In this document: piece after piece, positions 39,563 through 49,127 of the stretch
Position numbering within the stretch: the first letter of the stretch is position 1
How the letters are laid out: each line of letters opens with the position of its first letter
Assembly: GCA_977017575.1 (NCBI GenBank)
Contig: CDRNVI010000060.1
Coordinates: 186,001 to 250,000 of the forward strand
DNA: 64,000 bases
Direction of reading: 5' to 3'
DNA from: Paramoeba atlantica
Lineage: Eukaryota; Discosea
Translations under genes and position numbers: made by a program
The notes under the pieces: generated by a model
What the model saw: only the letters and a program-made list of their open reading frames with translations
Databases searched by the model: none
What the model was told of the DNA's origin: nothing

Positions 39563-40207
39563 ATGACAAACTATAAGCGGGTCAGTGAAGGAGAGAGACG
39601 CACACTACAAGAGATGTTCGAGGCGGGAGCCACGCGACATGAGATCGGCACGGCTATCGGAAAATCACATAGCACCGTTAGCCGTGAGCTGGCCTGAAAC
39701 AAAAAACGGGGTCGGCGGTACGAGGCCAGCCGTGCTCAGAGAGTATCCAAGAGACGCTTGGTAAGCAAGCCCGCGCGCCCTCGCATGATCTCTGGGCCCG
39801 TGGAGCGCCACATCAAGAAGCGCTTAGGGCAGCTTCACAGTCCAGGACAGGTTGCCAACATTTTAGTCGTTGGGACGCAAGCTTCACCGTCTGTGGATAC
39901 TATTTATCGCCATGTGACACGTGACAAAGACGACGGCGGGAAGCTCAACAAATCCCTTCGGATTCGTGGCAAGCGTCCTTATAGGCGTCGCTTCAAACGA
40001 GGTCGCCCAACGACCCCAAACAGAGTCCCGATCCGTCTTGGCCCTCGGATAGTTAACAAGAGGCGTCTGTATGGGGATTGGGAAGCAGACCTCGTGGAAG
40101 GGCATAATCACTCAGGTTACATTTTGACCTTGTGTGAGCGGAAGAGCCGATTTCTCGTTCTGCGTGTTCTACGATCGAAGCATGCCGAAGAAGTGGCGAA
40201 TCGGTGA
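39563..40207 (+). pseudogene. IS30-family-like transposase, truncated copy 1
   Basis: From the ATG at 39563: MTNYKRVSEGERRTLQEM, then a helix-turn-helix TRHEIGTAIGKSHSTVSREL. This is the hallmark N-terminus of bacterial IS30 transposases. A TGA then interrupts where Arg is expected (RELA-stop-NKKRGRRYEASRAQ). The frame resumes through GPVERHIKKRL, TIYRHVTRD, a basic linker and the first catalytic block YGDWEADLVEGHNHSGYI with LTLCERKSRF. It ends at EEVANR-stop, well before the last catalytic Glu. IS30 proteins usually run to about 330-380 residues. The copy at 44291 ends at exactly the same codon. Confidence 0.8.
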
Positions 40208-41270
40208 AAGTAAAGGAAAATTCGCCTTTTTTATGACTTTTTAGCTTGACCTTTTTCTTTTCGTCAAAAGGACATTATCTACGTACATAATATTGTATAT
40301 GACTATTGTATACCCATTTTCCGTTATTTTCTATGGTATGCCAGGGGTGTTGGGGCCAACGTCGGGGCAATTCGTGCCAATACAGAGCACATTTAGCGGT
40401 CTTGCAGAATGCTTAAATGTTGGTTCCGTCCTCGCATCAACCGTCTCTTTTGCTCCTTTCCCCCCGGCTGACCTGTCCTCGATGCCCTTCGCCACTCTTA
40501 CCCGGATGGGCGGTGGAAGCACCTTGGCCCCAGATGTAATCTACAGTGACGCCCCTTCGCCTGGGGAGCGGTCGCTGTCCCTACCCACCATGGCACAGCA
40601 GCCCAAAACCATGGACGCTGTCCGCCACAAGCACCTTCCTGCCCCAACCGGCTCGAACCGTTTTTCACCTGGGACAGGAAGATGTGCAGTCACCCTACGG
40701 CTTGCGGTGGCCCTTAGCGCCGAACGCGATACACGAAGTATCGCGTGATGGAAAAGGAGGCCCGCGAACGTCACGGGATTACGCAGCCCCATACAGTCGC
40801 CTCCGGGCTCACCGCGTCAAGGTGCACGGCCCGAAACGCCTAAGGGCAGCGTCACGGGTCTTGCTTAGGGAACACACCCCGGAAACCAGGATTAAGACTG
40901 GGCGTTTCTCTTTTTTCAGGATGCTGTAAGAGCAGTTCTGCACGAAGGAAACCTATATCCGAAGGGCACAGGCGAACGCGACCCCTGGCGGCCCACCTTG
41001 GCCCCAGTCCCCCTTTCATTCTCCCCTTTCCCTGCGATAGCGCCAGAGCTACACCCCTCGCAGGGGGTGCCTACGCCGCCTACCAACCCCAAGGAAGACC
41101 CTTTCTCAGAATCCTTCAAGATCCTCCTCGATCTCAGGCCGCAGCGAGCTGGATTCGTCACAATAAATACGTGTTGACGGAAACTTCGACATTTTGGAGT
41201 CCGCTTCGACAATACTGCATCCGCATGTTTCTCACGGCACACGCCATTGACCCTGCACGCGGAAATCAGT
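40208..41270. other. Unassigned GC-rich stretch, possibly 5' LINE sequence
   Basis: From 40340 to 41240 several overlapping frames are open in both directions (151, 127 and 108 codons), and none has a recognised motif. GC-rich long open frames without hallmarks next to a LINE scrap suggest the decayed first part of a LINE, but this is a guess. Confidence 0.25.
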
Positions 41271-41274
41271 GATT

Positions 41275-41500
41275 GGGCTCACGTGAGATCGTCAAGTCGC
41301 TATCGTCAAAATCCGCCCGTGCACAGGATTTTGTCAAATGGTTTACGCCCTTCCTACCATATCCCCACAGGCTCTTTCCCAACTTTATGGCCTACTTGAC
41401 AGAAAAATTTTCGCAGCCCTGGAGTGGGCACTCTTGAAGAGTCTTTCCCCTGGACTCCCACGCGCGTGATCAAATCCAACGCAGTACTACGAAAAAGCAA
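41275..41500 (+). mobile_element. LINE fragment
   Basis: GFCQMVYALPTISPQALSQLY, LDRKIFAALEWALLKSLSPG and the following residues align with AGFCQMVYALRTTPP and HLMKAVERALFPLDLC in the LINE at 36340-36490, so it is a second copy of the same thumb region. A frame change is present. Confidence 0.6.
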
Positions 41501-42072
41501 ACACCCCAAACATGCACGACTCTACTTCTTGTGCTTGAAAACACTTTTGAGCAAAACGCAAACAGTTTAATTTGTTTTCATTCGTCCAGAATGCACGCTT
41601 CCAGTCTTGGACGGGCCAATGCTGGTGGGCAATCGCAAAGTCTAATCTTTGACGTTTATGGGAGGCCGTGAGTCATGGCTTCTTTTCACTGTGAAAAGAA
41701 AAATGCCAATAAAGAATGTAAAAGTAGCTAATTACTTCGCATAGTTTTAAATGGCTTCTTTACTTTGTTTATCTCTCTATTTTCTTTTCATATGAAGGGC
41801 ATTTCGCCCGAGAAATGTCGGAGCCTTATAGACCTGTTCGAGATCGGGGAATATTTAGAGAAAGAAAGAAATTTCCGCTAATATTATTAGTGAAGGTAGG
41901 TAAGTGCATAATTATAAAATAGTACTATGAGACACACCATCTCCCAATAATTTTTAGTGTATTCATTTTTATGTATTTCAGCGAGATGATGGAAGAATCT
42001 CAGAAGTTTAAGCTATAGACCTTAAAATGAGTTGAACACATACTATATGAACAAGTCGCAAAATAATATAAA
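41501..42072. other. Spacer and 3' flank of an LRR gene
   Basis: No gene. From 41975 it is homologous to the 3' flank of the decayed LRR gene at 25860, so the duplicated block included flanking DNA. Confidence 0.45.
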
Positions 42073-42663
42073 CTATTTAACAACAAGCTTCGTGCCAGAA
42101 TACTTCATGTCAAACTTAGGCAAACCATTTATGCGAATCTCACCATAAAGATTCACGTTATTCGAAACATAAAGCAAAGTCAATGATTCAGGAAATGTAG
42201 AAGAGTCGACTAGACCAGAAAATTCATTTCGAGAAAGAAAAAGATTTTTCATGGTTGTAGGCAGAGCTCCAAAATCAAGTTCCCCAGAGAACATATTTTG
42301 TGTGACATTGAGAACCGTCATATTTCGCGGGAGATCTCCAAAAGGAACAGGTCCTGACAAACTGTTAAAGGCAAGACGGATGTACGTAATCGATGAAGGC
42401 AGATACTCCCACATTGGCGTACCGGACATGCCTCTATCACCCCAGTCGAAGGAACTGATTAGGCCATTGGAAGCATCACAATTCACGCCGTTCCATTCAC
42501 ACGCAGGAGTGGTTATATTCCACGTTGGATCAATCTTATCCAAGTTCTGAATGTACCGCTCAAGGTCGTATTCTACGGGAAGAGTGACGCCTCTCAGCTT
42601 TCCCAATTTCGAGTGAGCTGGGATATTGTCCGCAGTTGCAACAGTCCCTGGAAAATGGAACAT
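42073..42663 (-). CDS. Leucine-rich-repeat protein
   Basis: 196 codons from the ATG at 42663. The start MFHFPGTVATADNIPAHSK is followed by LGKLRGVTLPVEYDLERYI, cap NITTPACEWNGVNC, DWGDRGMSGTPMWEYLP and about five LRRs (LPRNMTVLNVTQNMFSGEL, LPTTMKNLFLSRNEFSG). It ends GTKLVVK. Codons upstream of the ATG are open and hydrophobic (CSNFICFIMFHF) back to a stop, and a TTTGCAG acceptor-like site lies among them. The true leader may therefore start further 5' or be shortened. A remnant with the same leader (KFISICLVMLHPLGTVTTAD) lies at 44765. Likely secreted LRR protein. Confidence 0.85.
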   Translation of the reverse strand: MFHFPGTVATADNIPAHSKLGKLRGVTLPVEYDLERYIQNLDKIDPTWNITTPACEWNGVNCDASNGLISSFDWGDRGMSGTPMWEYLPSSITYIRLAFNSLSGPVPFGDLPRNMTVLNVTQNMFSGELDFGALPTTMKNLFLSRNEFSGLVDSSTFPESLTLLYVSNNVNLYGEIRINGLPKFDMKYSGTKLVVK

Positions 42664-42865
42664 TATAAAACAAATGAAATTACTGCAAATTTTTTACATA
42701 AAGAAAAACGTTTTTTTTGAGTTAACCGTTTTAGCCGGCCTTAGTACTCGTTTTGACAAAGGAGAGAACACTGACTTTTTTCAACCTATCGTTTGTCGGA
42801 ATTTACAGGGGGGGCGCGATGTTTCTGGGGGTGTCTAAAATTCGTAATACCGGTCTAAACTTAAT

Positions 42866-42901
42866 TACGCCGAAACTTAATTAAGCCCAAAGGCAGATTT
42901 T
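42866..42901. repeat. Small hairpin
   Basis: AATTAAGCCCAAA and TTTTGGGCTTAATT pair across a six-base loop, just outside the mariner element. Confidence 0.6.
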
Positions 42902-42929
42902 GGGCTTAATTAACGTACCAACCATAATA

Positions 42930-44275
42930 AACCCCTGGCCACCAATAAGGCACCCCCTCTTATTTTTTGCATGAGGGGGTATGGTAGGGTTATCATACCA
43001 TGTTTTCGTTCAAAATTTTGAGATCTGTACGTTCCCGCTGTTTTTAGCTCATGAAAAATAAAAAAATAAAAAAATATTTTACCACTTTAACATTAGGGTC
43101 GATTTATGAAAAAATCATTCCGCAGGCCTCCGAAAGGTGGCCTCAGCCCCCTGGGGAAGGAACTCATGCTTTTAAGGTTTCAAGATGGCATCCCAAAGAA
43201 ACGAATAGCACGTAAATTGAATGTAAGCGTGAAATACATTCGAAAATACCTCCGTGATCACCCCAAAATTGAGACGAAAAAAAGCCTAAAGAAATCCCCA
43301 CAGAAAAAAAAAAATAAAGTCTCGTAAAAAAAGGATTGAAACCATTATTTCTAAGAAAGATGCGGCAGGGGTGCCAAAGTACAACAGTTCAAAGCGTATT
43401 TCTGTTGTTTTGTGCAGAAAGGGTGTTACTGCAAGCCCTCGAATTGTTCGTCGAGATTTGAGGCAAGCAGGGAATCAATATAGGCCACGCCTAATTTCAC
43501 AAGGGCTCACCGCTGTACAAAAAGAAAAACGCGTACAGTTGTCCTTAAATTACAAAGAGGACACATCGAAATTGATATTCTCAGATGAGAAGGTGTTTGA
43601 TACAAACGATAATCGAATGAAAATGTGGGTAAAAAAAGGAGAAACCCCTGCAAAGAGACTAAAGGTGCGCTGGGCGCCTAAGTGTCAGGTGTGGGGTGCT
43701 ATAGGAATTAACTGGAGATGCTTAAAAATTTTATCCAGCAGGACCTCTATTACCCACGAAACATACATAGACACACTAAAACATGTTTATTTCCCCCGCA
43801 AAAGAATATTTCAACAAGATGGTGCCACCGCTCATACGGCCAAGGCCACCATAAGTTACCTGAACAAACGAAAAATTAATCTACTAAAAAATTGGCCCCC
43901 AAATTCTCCCGATCTTTCTCCCATTGAAAACATATGGTCAATGGTACAACAAGACGTAAATGAAAAGCTACCATCTACAGTTTCCGAACTGCAAAGGTGT
44001 ATTCTAAACACATGGAGTTCTTTACCGACTGAGATGATAAATGATACCATCTTAAGTTTCGATCGTAGACTGAAGGCCTGCGTCGAACTAGGTGGCGAAA
44101 AGGTAAAAAAGTGGTAAATAGTTTCCACTTTATAAATAGCTATAGGACTAGTGACCAAGTGTGGGAGGACATAAATCCCGAACTGAGATCTGCAAAATGC
44201 CATTGAAATTAGCTCAAACAAACAAATCAAGCATCGAATTTTTAGAGAGGGGGTGCCTTATTTTGGCCAGGGGTT
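42930..44275 (+). mobile_element. Tc1/mariner element, near-intact, TA target duplication
   Basis: 1346 bp. It begins AACCCCTGGCCACCAATAAG and ends with TGGCCAGGGGTT, so the inverted ends pair through about 30 bases including GGCACCCCCTCT. TA dinucleotides at 42928-42929 and 44276-44277 are the target duplication. The transposase occupies 43106-44117. Ends and coding sequence are well preserved, making this one of the youngest elements here. Confidence 0.92.
43106..44117 (+). CDS. Mariner-type transposase (DD35E), one frame slip at an A-run
   Basis: The N-terminal frame (ATG 43106) has a helix-turn-helix (GKELMLLRFQDGIPKKRIAR, KLNVSVKYIRKYL). After a run of about ten A's at 43307-43317 the frame shifts and continues to 44117. 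The catalytic core follows: IFSDEKVF (Asp 1), FQQDGATAHTA (Asp 2) and NWPPNSPDLSPIENIW (Glu). Counting gives 35 residues between Asp 2 and Glu, hence DD35E and not the DD34E of most Tc1 proteins. The sole defect is the slip in the A-run, which could also be a sequencing error or translational slippage. It cuts and pastes the element at TA sites. Confidence 0.88.
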
Positions 44276-44290
44276 TATATTAATTATTAA

Positions 44291-44760
44291 GTAAGGCTCT
44301 ACGTCCCCGGCTTATCCGTGGGCCTGCGGATCGCCATATTAAGAAGCGCTTAGGATAACTTCACAGCCCCGGAGACGTAGCCAACACCTTAGTTGTTGGC
44401 TCACAGGCTTCACCGTCCGTGACCACTATTTATCGCCATGTGACACGTGACAAAGACGACGGCGGGAAGCTCAACAAATCCCTTCGGATTCGTGGCAAGC
44501 GTCCTTATAGGCGTCGCTTCAAACGAGGTCGCCCAACGATCCCAAACAGAGTCCCGATCCGTCTTGGCCCTCAGATAGTTAGCAAGAGGCGTCTGTATGG
44601 GGATTGGGAAGCAGACCTCGTGGAAGGGCATAATCACTCAGGTTACATTTTGACCTTGTGTGAGCGGAAGAGCCGATTTCTCGTTCTGAGTGTTCTACGA
44701 TCGAAGCATGCCGAAGAAGTGGCGAATCGGTGAAAGTAAAGGAAAATTCGCTTTTCTTAC
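44291..44760 (+). pseudogene. IS30-family-like transposase, truncated copy 2
   Basis: It matches 39758-40225. It lacks the N-terminal helix-turn-helix, starts next to the mariner end, carries a stop after HIKKRLG, then reads TIYRHVTRDKDDGGK through YGDWEADLVEGHNHSGYI to the same EEVANR-stop and the same 20 bases beyond it. More than 95% identical to copy 1 over the shared part. Confidence 0.8.
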
Positions 44761-44764
44761 GACT

Positions 44765-44880
44765 TTTGAGCATTTGAGCCCAACTTTCCCATTTTCGAGT
44801 GACCTGGAATACGGTCAGCAGTCGTGACAGTCCCTAGAGGATGCAACATTACGAGACAGATGGAAATAAATTTGAACTCT
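44765..44880 (-). pseudogene. LRR gene N-terminus, remnant
   Basis: The minus strand reads KFISICLVMLHPLGTVTTAD, then RIPGHSKMGKLG: a hydrophobic leader followed by the start of the GKLRG signature of the gene at 42073 (FHFPGTVATADNIPAHSKLGKLRG, in pieces). The rest of the gene is replaced by the IS30 copy. Useful because it suggests the leader used by this subfamily. Confidence 0.65.
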
Positions 44881-45159
44881 TAGTAAATTTTCAAGAGTAG
44901 CACTTGTAGCATGTATTCCTGCGCCTGGGACATACCGTACCCATGTAGATGTAATACATGTACCCATGTGTACAATAACCTGTTTTGGGTGTATTTCGAA
45001 CATCCAAGCAATGACAAATTCGAAAGAACAGTGGAGAAGTGTGAAAAAAAGGACTGTATCTATCACTTTGATTAATAATAGATATCCTATACGAATCAAT
45101 TCACTTAGATGAAAATGTACATCTTTACTGTGAACGTGTTACCTAATAGGTGGGCCCCA
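44881..45159. other. Spacer
   Basis: Contains a 'catgtagatgtaatacatg' palindrome near 44943. No gene. Confidence 0.4.
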
Positions 45160-46890
45160 TCACTTCTGTGACACAGGTAACACCTGACACTGTTCGATAC
45201 AATCCATAACCCACTTTGGGGAGACAACAAGGCAGTGTTTCGGTAGGGCTACCACAGAGGCATCCGCCTTGTCATGACATATGAAGCATACCTTTTTGGA
45301 GCTTTGTTTGATACCACAAAATTCCTCCATGTCCTCGAGACAATGCATACCACATTTCTCAAGCAAATGCGCGAGTTGTGGTTTCGTGGGTTCCTTTATA
45401 TCCCCCGATAGGGAGTGAAGGGAAATAAACCCGGAGTAGCCCGCAAAGAGCTGGCTAAGCTCCGGCACTGTTTTTCGTGCCCCACCCCCTGGGAGGGAGG
45501 TGGCAAGCCGAGCACGGTGTTTCAAATACGCCACCGTGTGGTAGGGGGTGGGATCGACCAACGCCCCCTCACACAGGGAGGCGTACAGCCACGCGACCCG
45601 AACAATCGGGAGCGCGGTGGCGTAAGCGTAGACCACTTTCATGGTGCGCAGCGTGCGTGCGGGGGTAACCAGGATGGTAGGGGCGGGGCAGGACACGCGA
45701 GCAAGTACTGCACCGCGATTTGAGGCTTTGGTAAATGTTTTGGTAGGAGGTCCAGAGGTTGATATTATTGGGGTTTGGGAGAGTAAGAAAGGATCCTCGA
45801 CGAGCTGTCCTCCAAGGGTTTGCACAATAGGTATGAGAGGATCCGTGTCGGTTCCGGAGATGAGAATCACATGCTTTGAAATTTCGTTCTTGGTGAGTTT
45901 GGAAGCTTTTTCTGAAGAGCTTTTGTTTACCTTTTTCGAATTTGGTTCAGTAGCATCACTGCTAGATATCCCTTGCTTGGATGTTCGTTTCCTTGCATTT
46001 TCATCGGACGGATTTTGGCTATTCGTGCCAGGTGATTTGCATTTCACAGAACGCTTCGTCTTGCTGTTCGTTTTGTTCTTAGTGGTCGTTTCCACAGCTG
46101 TATGGTTACCTTGTTCGTCACGCGCACTTTGGAACTTCTTTTTTGAAGTAACCTCTTTCTGGACTTCTTTGGCATTTTGCGACAGCCCCACAAGCTCCGA
46201 GGCCGTTGTCCCCAATAATGGGGTTAAAGTCGGAGTGTTTTTCGGAGATTTCTCCGAGCTATTGAACTGTGATTGAAAAATAGCTGCAAGGGGGGAGCTT
46301 AATGAATTGAGCGAAGCCCGCACCCCTTGAGCATCCGCCGAACTGGTGACACTCTCCGTACCCGTATTTCTTGAAATGAATGCAATGCTCCCAGGAGAGG
46401 CCTTTGCAAGCGTGCTCCTTTTTAAGCCGCGCGGCACATTTCCTTGCTTTGGTTCACGTAGTGCGTCGACTTGTGAAGGTAATGTACGCATTGGGTTCGT
46501 AGTTTTTGGAGGAGAGGGAGTACCTGTTTCGGAGTCTAAAAGAGTCTGCGGGGGACGTGGAGGTGTCCGTGTCATTTGTTGTTCGTTTTTATCTGCTGCG
46601 TACCCTACTGACTTTTGTTCTGTGTTCATGGGTTGGTACATTTGAATCGGTAAGCAACGCTTTTGGAAATGACAAGATTGTACCCAGGAGGGCGAGGTGA
46701 CTGGGATGGACCTTTCCTGCGCATGTCGGAGTGTGTCCGGCGAGCCTTTGTGAAACACAATCATATTTGCGTTCTCCAGGGTAGGAGAGTACACAACCCC
46801 AAGTGAACGAAGTTGCCGTTTTAATTCATCCTTGCGAAAAGTACTATCGCTCTTCACGCTGAGGTAAACACGGAGATCTTCAAATTTCAT
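45160..46890 (-). CDS. BRCT-domain protein (three BRCT units)
   Basis: 576 codons from the ATG at 46890. Residues 1-88 form a BRCT domain (LRVYLSVKSDSTFRKDELKR, ENANMIVFHKGS, SPSWVQSCHFQKRCLP). Residues about 90-330 are Ser/Thr/Lys-rich with SP/TP sites and nuclear-localisation-like basic clusters (KKKFQSARD, TKRSVKCKSP). A second BRCT spans about 335-450 (HVILISGTDTDPLIPIVQTL, LPIVRVAWLYASLCEG) and a third 475-576 (GFISLHSLSG, SPKWVMDCIEQCQVLP). One N-terminal plus two C-terminal BRCTs resemble microcephalin/MDC1-like DNA-damage adaptors that bind phosphopeptides in the nucleus. TTTTTTATTAG, an acceptor-like tract, lies about 16 bases before the ATG. Orthology not decided. Confidence 0.8.
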   Translation of the reverse strand: MKFEDLRVYLSVKSDSTFRKDELKRQLRSLGVVYSPTLENANMIVFHKGSPDTLRHAQERSIPVTSPSWVQSCHFQKRCLPIQMYQPMNTEQKSVGYAADKNEQQMTRTPPRPPQTLLDSETGTPSPPKTTNPMRTLPSQVDALREPKQGNVPRGLKRSTLAKASPGSIAFISRNTGTESVTSSADAQGVRASLNSLSSPLAAIFQSQFNSSEKSPKNTPTLTPLLGTTASELVGLSQNAKEVQKEVTSKKKFQSARDEQGNHTAVETTTKNKTNSKTKRSVKCKSPGTNSQNPSDENARKRTSKQGISSSDATEPNSKKVNKSSSEKASKLTKNEISKHVILISGTDTDPLIPIVQTLGGQLVEDPFLLSQTPIISTSGPPTKTFTKASNRGAVLARVSCPAPTILVTPARTLRTMKVVYAYATALPIVRVAWLYASLCEGALVDPTPYHTVAYLKHRARLATSLPGGGARKTVPELSQLFAGYSGFISLHSLSGDIKEPTKPQLAHLLEKCGMHCLEDMEEFCGIKQSSKKVCFICHDKADASVVALPKHCLVVSPKWVMDCIEQCQVLPVSQK

Positions 46891-48230
46891 ATTAGAACCA
46901 TAATAAATCTAATAAAAAATCCCAGGCTTAAACGTAGTATGCGTTGATGTGTTCAACAAGGTATTAGAGCCAAGTTTTACAAAAGTTACATATCCCTACC
47001 ACCGCCTGAGAATTACTTGTAAGTTGTAAGTTAAAATTGTAACTTACAACCTTGTAGGTTATCCAATAGCGGAGACACTCAGCGAGGAGCGCAAGCGATT
47101 CTCCATACCGTGGAAGCCCTGAAGGCTGGTATCGTTGCAGAGGGAGATCCCTCTCTCTGCTTCGGAGTCTGAAGGCGTCCGCCTTGGCGTCTGGTCCATA
47201 TTGTGCACGCTGGGAAACTATACGTTGGTGGTTCGTGAACCGATCAAACACTTCAACCCGCCTGCGCTCCCCACCACGCTCCCCGCCGCTCTCCACGCCA
47301 CACTCCCCGCCGCGCTCCTTTTCGACCCCCTGCGCCGCCCTCGGCAACACCCCCATTGCCAAGCGCCTTGCATGGGTCGCCCGGTGTCAGGATAACAAGA
47401 CACTAAACAACTAGGGCATGACACCTCATTCTCCCGGAGGAAGCAACTCGGGTGTCAACATGCTGCAGTTGAGCCTAGGCTCTCGCGCTGTAGATTTGCT
47501 CCCCGCGTGGGGCACCCGCACTGCTACCTACGCGGAAAGTGAGGAGGCCACATCTGTTGGGAGACAAACGGCCCGGACCCAACAACAACAACATTTCATG
47601 AACCACTATTTTCATGAAATGGTTCATGAACCAGTAATAACTTAGTAAGAGGAAGGGCACCCTCCCTCTCAGGAGAATCTGGCTGAGCTGCTTAGCCGAC
47701 ATTCATTGAGGATCATTTATTAGATGAGGCCCATGCCTACACTACTAGCACATATTACCGGCGCAACGATGTTTACTCAATAGCTGTATACAAAAACAAA
47801 GTGTGCACATTTGATATTGGACCTTGTTGTTTCTTTATTTTGCATTGTAACTGAGGAAACATCCGTGAATTTCGACGTAAGAGTGGTGAATGAGCTTTCT
47901 AAACTATACTCAGTGAGGAAAGGTTCCAAGCTAATGCAAGACATACAGAAACGAAATATAGAAACTTACGTGAGGTCCGGTCTATTTCCGAGCGAAAATT
48001 TTGTATGTCTGCTAAGGAGGAGGATGGCAGCATCTTGACTGTGAAAAGCCTGGATGACGTTGGCTGACGTACTGGTTGCGTGAGGAGGTGGTACAGGATA
48101 AATTACAACACTTAAAAGGGACTATGCTTTCGTCTCGAATAGCGAAGGCCGTTCCAAATTGATAGCGTCACAGAACACCTCAGTGTCTTTCGGTCTCAAC
48201 AATATCACAAAATTTGCTGATCGTAAAGCT
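46891..48230. other. Long spacer, no gene supported
   Basis: 47080-47400 is GC-rich with repeated 'ccgcgctcc/ccgccgctctcc' phrases and open frames on both strands (132 codons minus) that lack known motifs. Inverted 'ttcatgaa' repeats lie at 47597-47632. A plus-strand frame at about 47700-48040 (DEAHAYTTSTYYRRNDVYSI and RVVNELSKLYSVRKGSKLM, in two frames) hints at a decayed gene of unknown family. Confidence 0.35.
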
Positions 48231-48234
48231 TAAT

Positions 48235-49118
48235 ACAGTTTCTGTACTTTGTTCGTACTTTTTCCTTAGTTACCGTATACCCCCCCCAGTAATAAATACT
48301 TAATTTAGAATCGATTTTGGACCCAAATGGCCAAATCTCTGTTACTGGGGGGTATGCTTTTTTGGTGGGAAAAGACCTTTTTTGTTCATGGGTGCATTGA
48401 TTTTCTGCCCAGACAACCCCGCAACTACGCCATTCGCTCCCGCGCAACCGCCCTCACCCAGCTCAGCGACCCCCACCCGCTCAACCCCCCCCCCTCCAAC
48501 CACCCTCCCGAGCTAAATCTCTGTTACTGGGGCAGCTCAAAAATGGCCGAATCTCTATTACTGGGGGGGTCTATTACTGGGGGGGTATACGGTAATCCCT
48601 TCTTTCCCCGGCAACGGGCATACTCTTACTGTATTTTTATGCCCGTTGCTGGCCGGCATTAAGATCGGAACTGTCCCTCTTGTCGCTGAAGCAGGGGACG
48701 CGCCTTCACGCCTTCACCCTTCCCCGACTCACTCCCCCGGAGTGAGTGTGCTTCCCCCTGTCGGCTTTCTTCGACTCGTTTTTTCCTCTCCGAGAGGGCC
48801 ATGCGTCACGGTGGCCTCCCTTGAGGACCACTAGGCGTGTCCTCCGCCGACGAGACTCTCGGCTCTCTGCACCTGGCGGTGGCCCTGCTCCCCGCACCTC
48901 GACTCTGTCAGCGCTCTCTGCACCCGGATTGCCCCCGAAACTGTAATATGGGGATTGCGCATCCGGCTCTCTGCACCTGCACATGACAACCGAGCTCTCT
49001 GCACCTGGGACGCCAGCTCTCCGCACCCGCACACCTCCGGCGAGGACGAAACCTCACATGATCCACCCGTCGTATGCGGGATAAGGACATGGTGAGCAAA
49101 TCTCTGCACTATAAGTGC
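48235..49118 (+). repeat. Repeat R1, full copy, interrupted by a miniature element
   Basis: It starts ACAGTTTCTGTACTTTGTT (48235-48253), is interrupted at 48271-48594 by a TA-flanked element, and resumes 'atcccttctttccccggcaa'. The CAACGGGCAT hairpin, the conserved GC-rich block and the 'ggagtgagtg' motif follow. Six GCTCTCTGCACC units (complement of GGTGCAGAGAGC) lie at 48857-49025. It ends with the 'tgcactataagtgca' hairpin. It lies between the unrecognised gene at 49128 and the spacer, in the 3' flank of that gene. Confidence 0.75.
48273..48592. mobile_element. Miniature TA-flanked element inserted in R1, copy 1
   Basis: 320 bp. CCGTATACCCCCCCCAGTAA at the left and its complement TTACTGGGGGGGTATACGG at the right; TA at 48271-48272 and 48593-48594. 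A second internal 'ctattactgggggggt' precedes the right end. The interior holds 'tgcccagacaac-cgcaact' and 'cgccattcgctcccgcgcaa'. No coding frame. Probably moved by a Tc1/mariner-type transposase. Confidence 0.85.
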
Positions 49119-49127
49119 ATGATCAAA

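Noticed and set aside
40208-41240. Host gene in the GC-rich open stretch
   Set aside because: Frames overlap in both directions, no motif is recognised, and the neighbourhood is LINE-derived.
43327-43371. Intron between the two mariner ORFs
   Set aside because: No convincing donor or acceptor; the frames overlap through the A-run, so a one-base slip is simpler.
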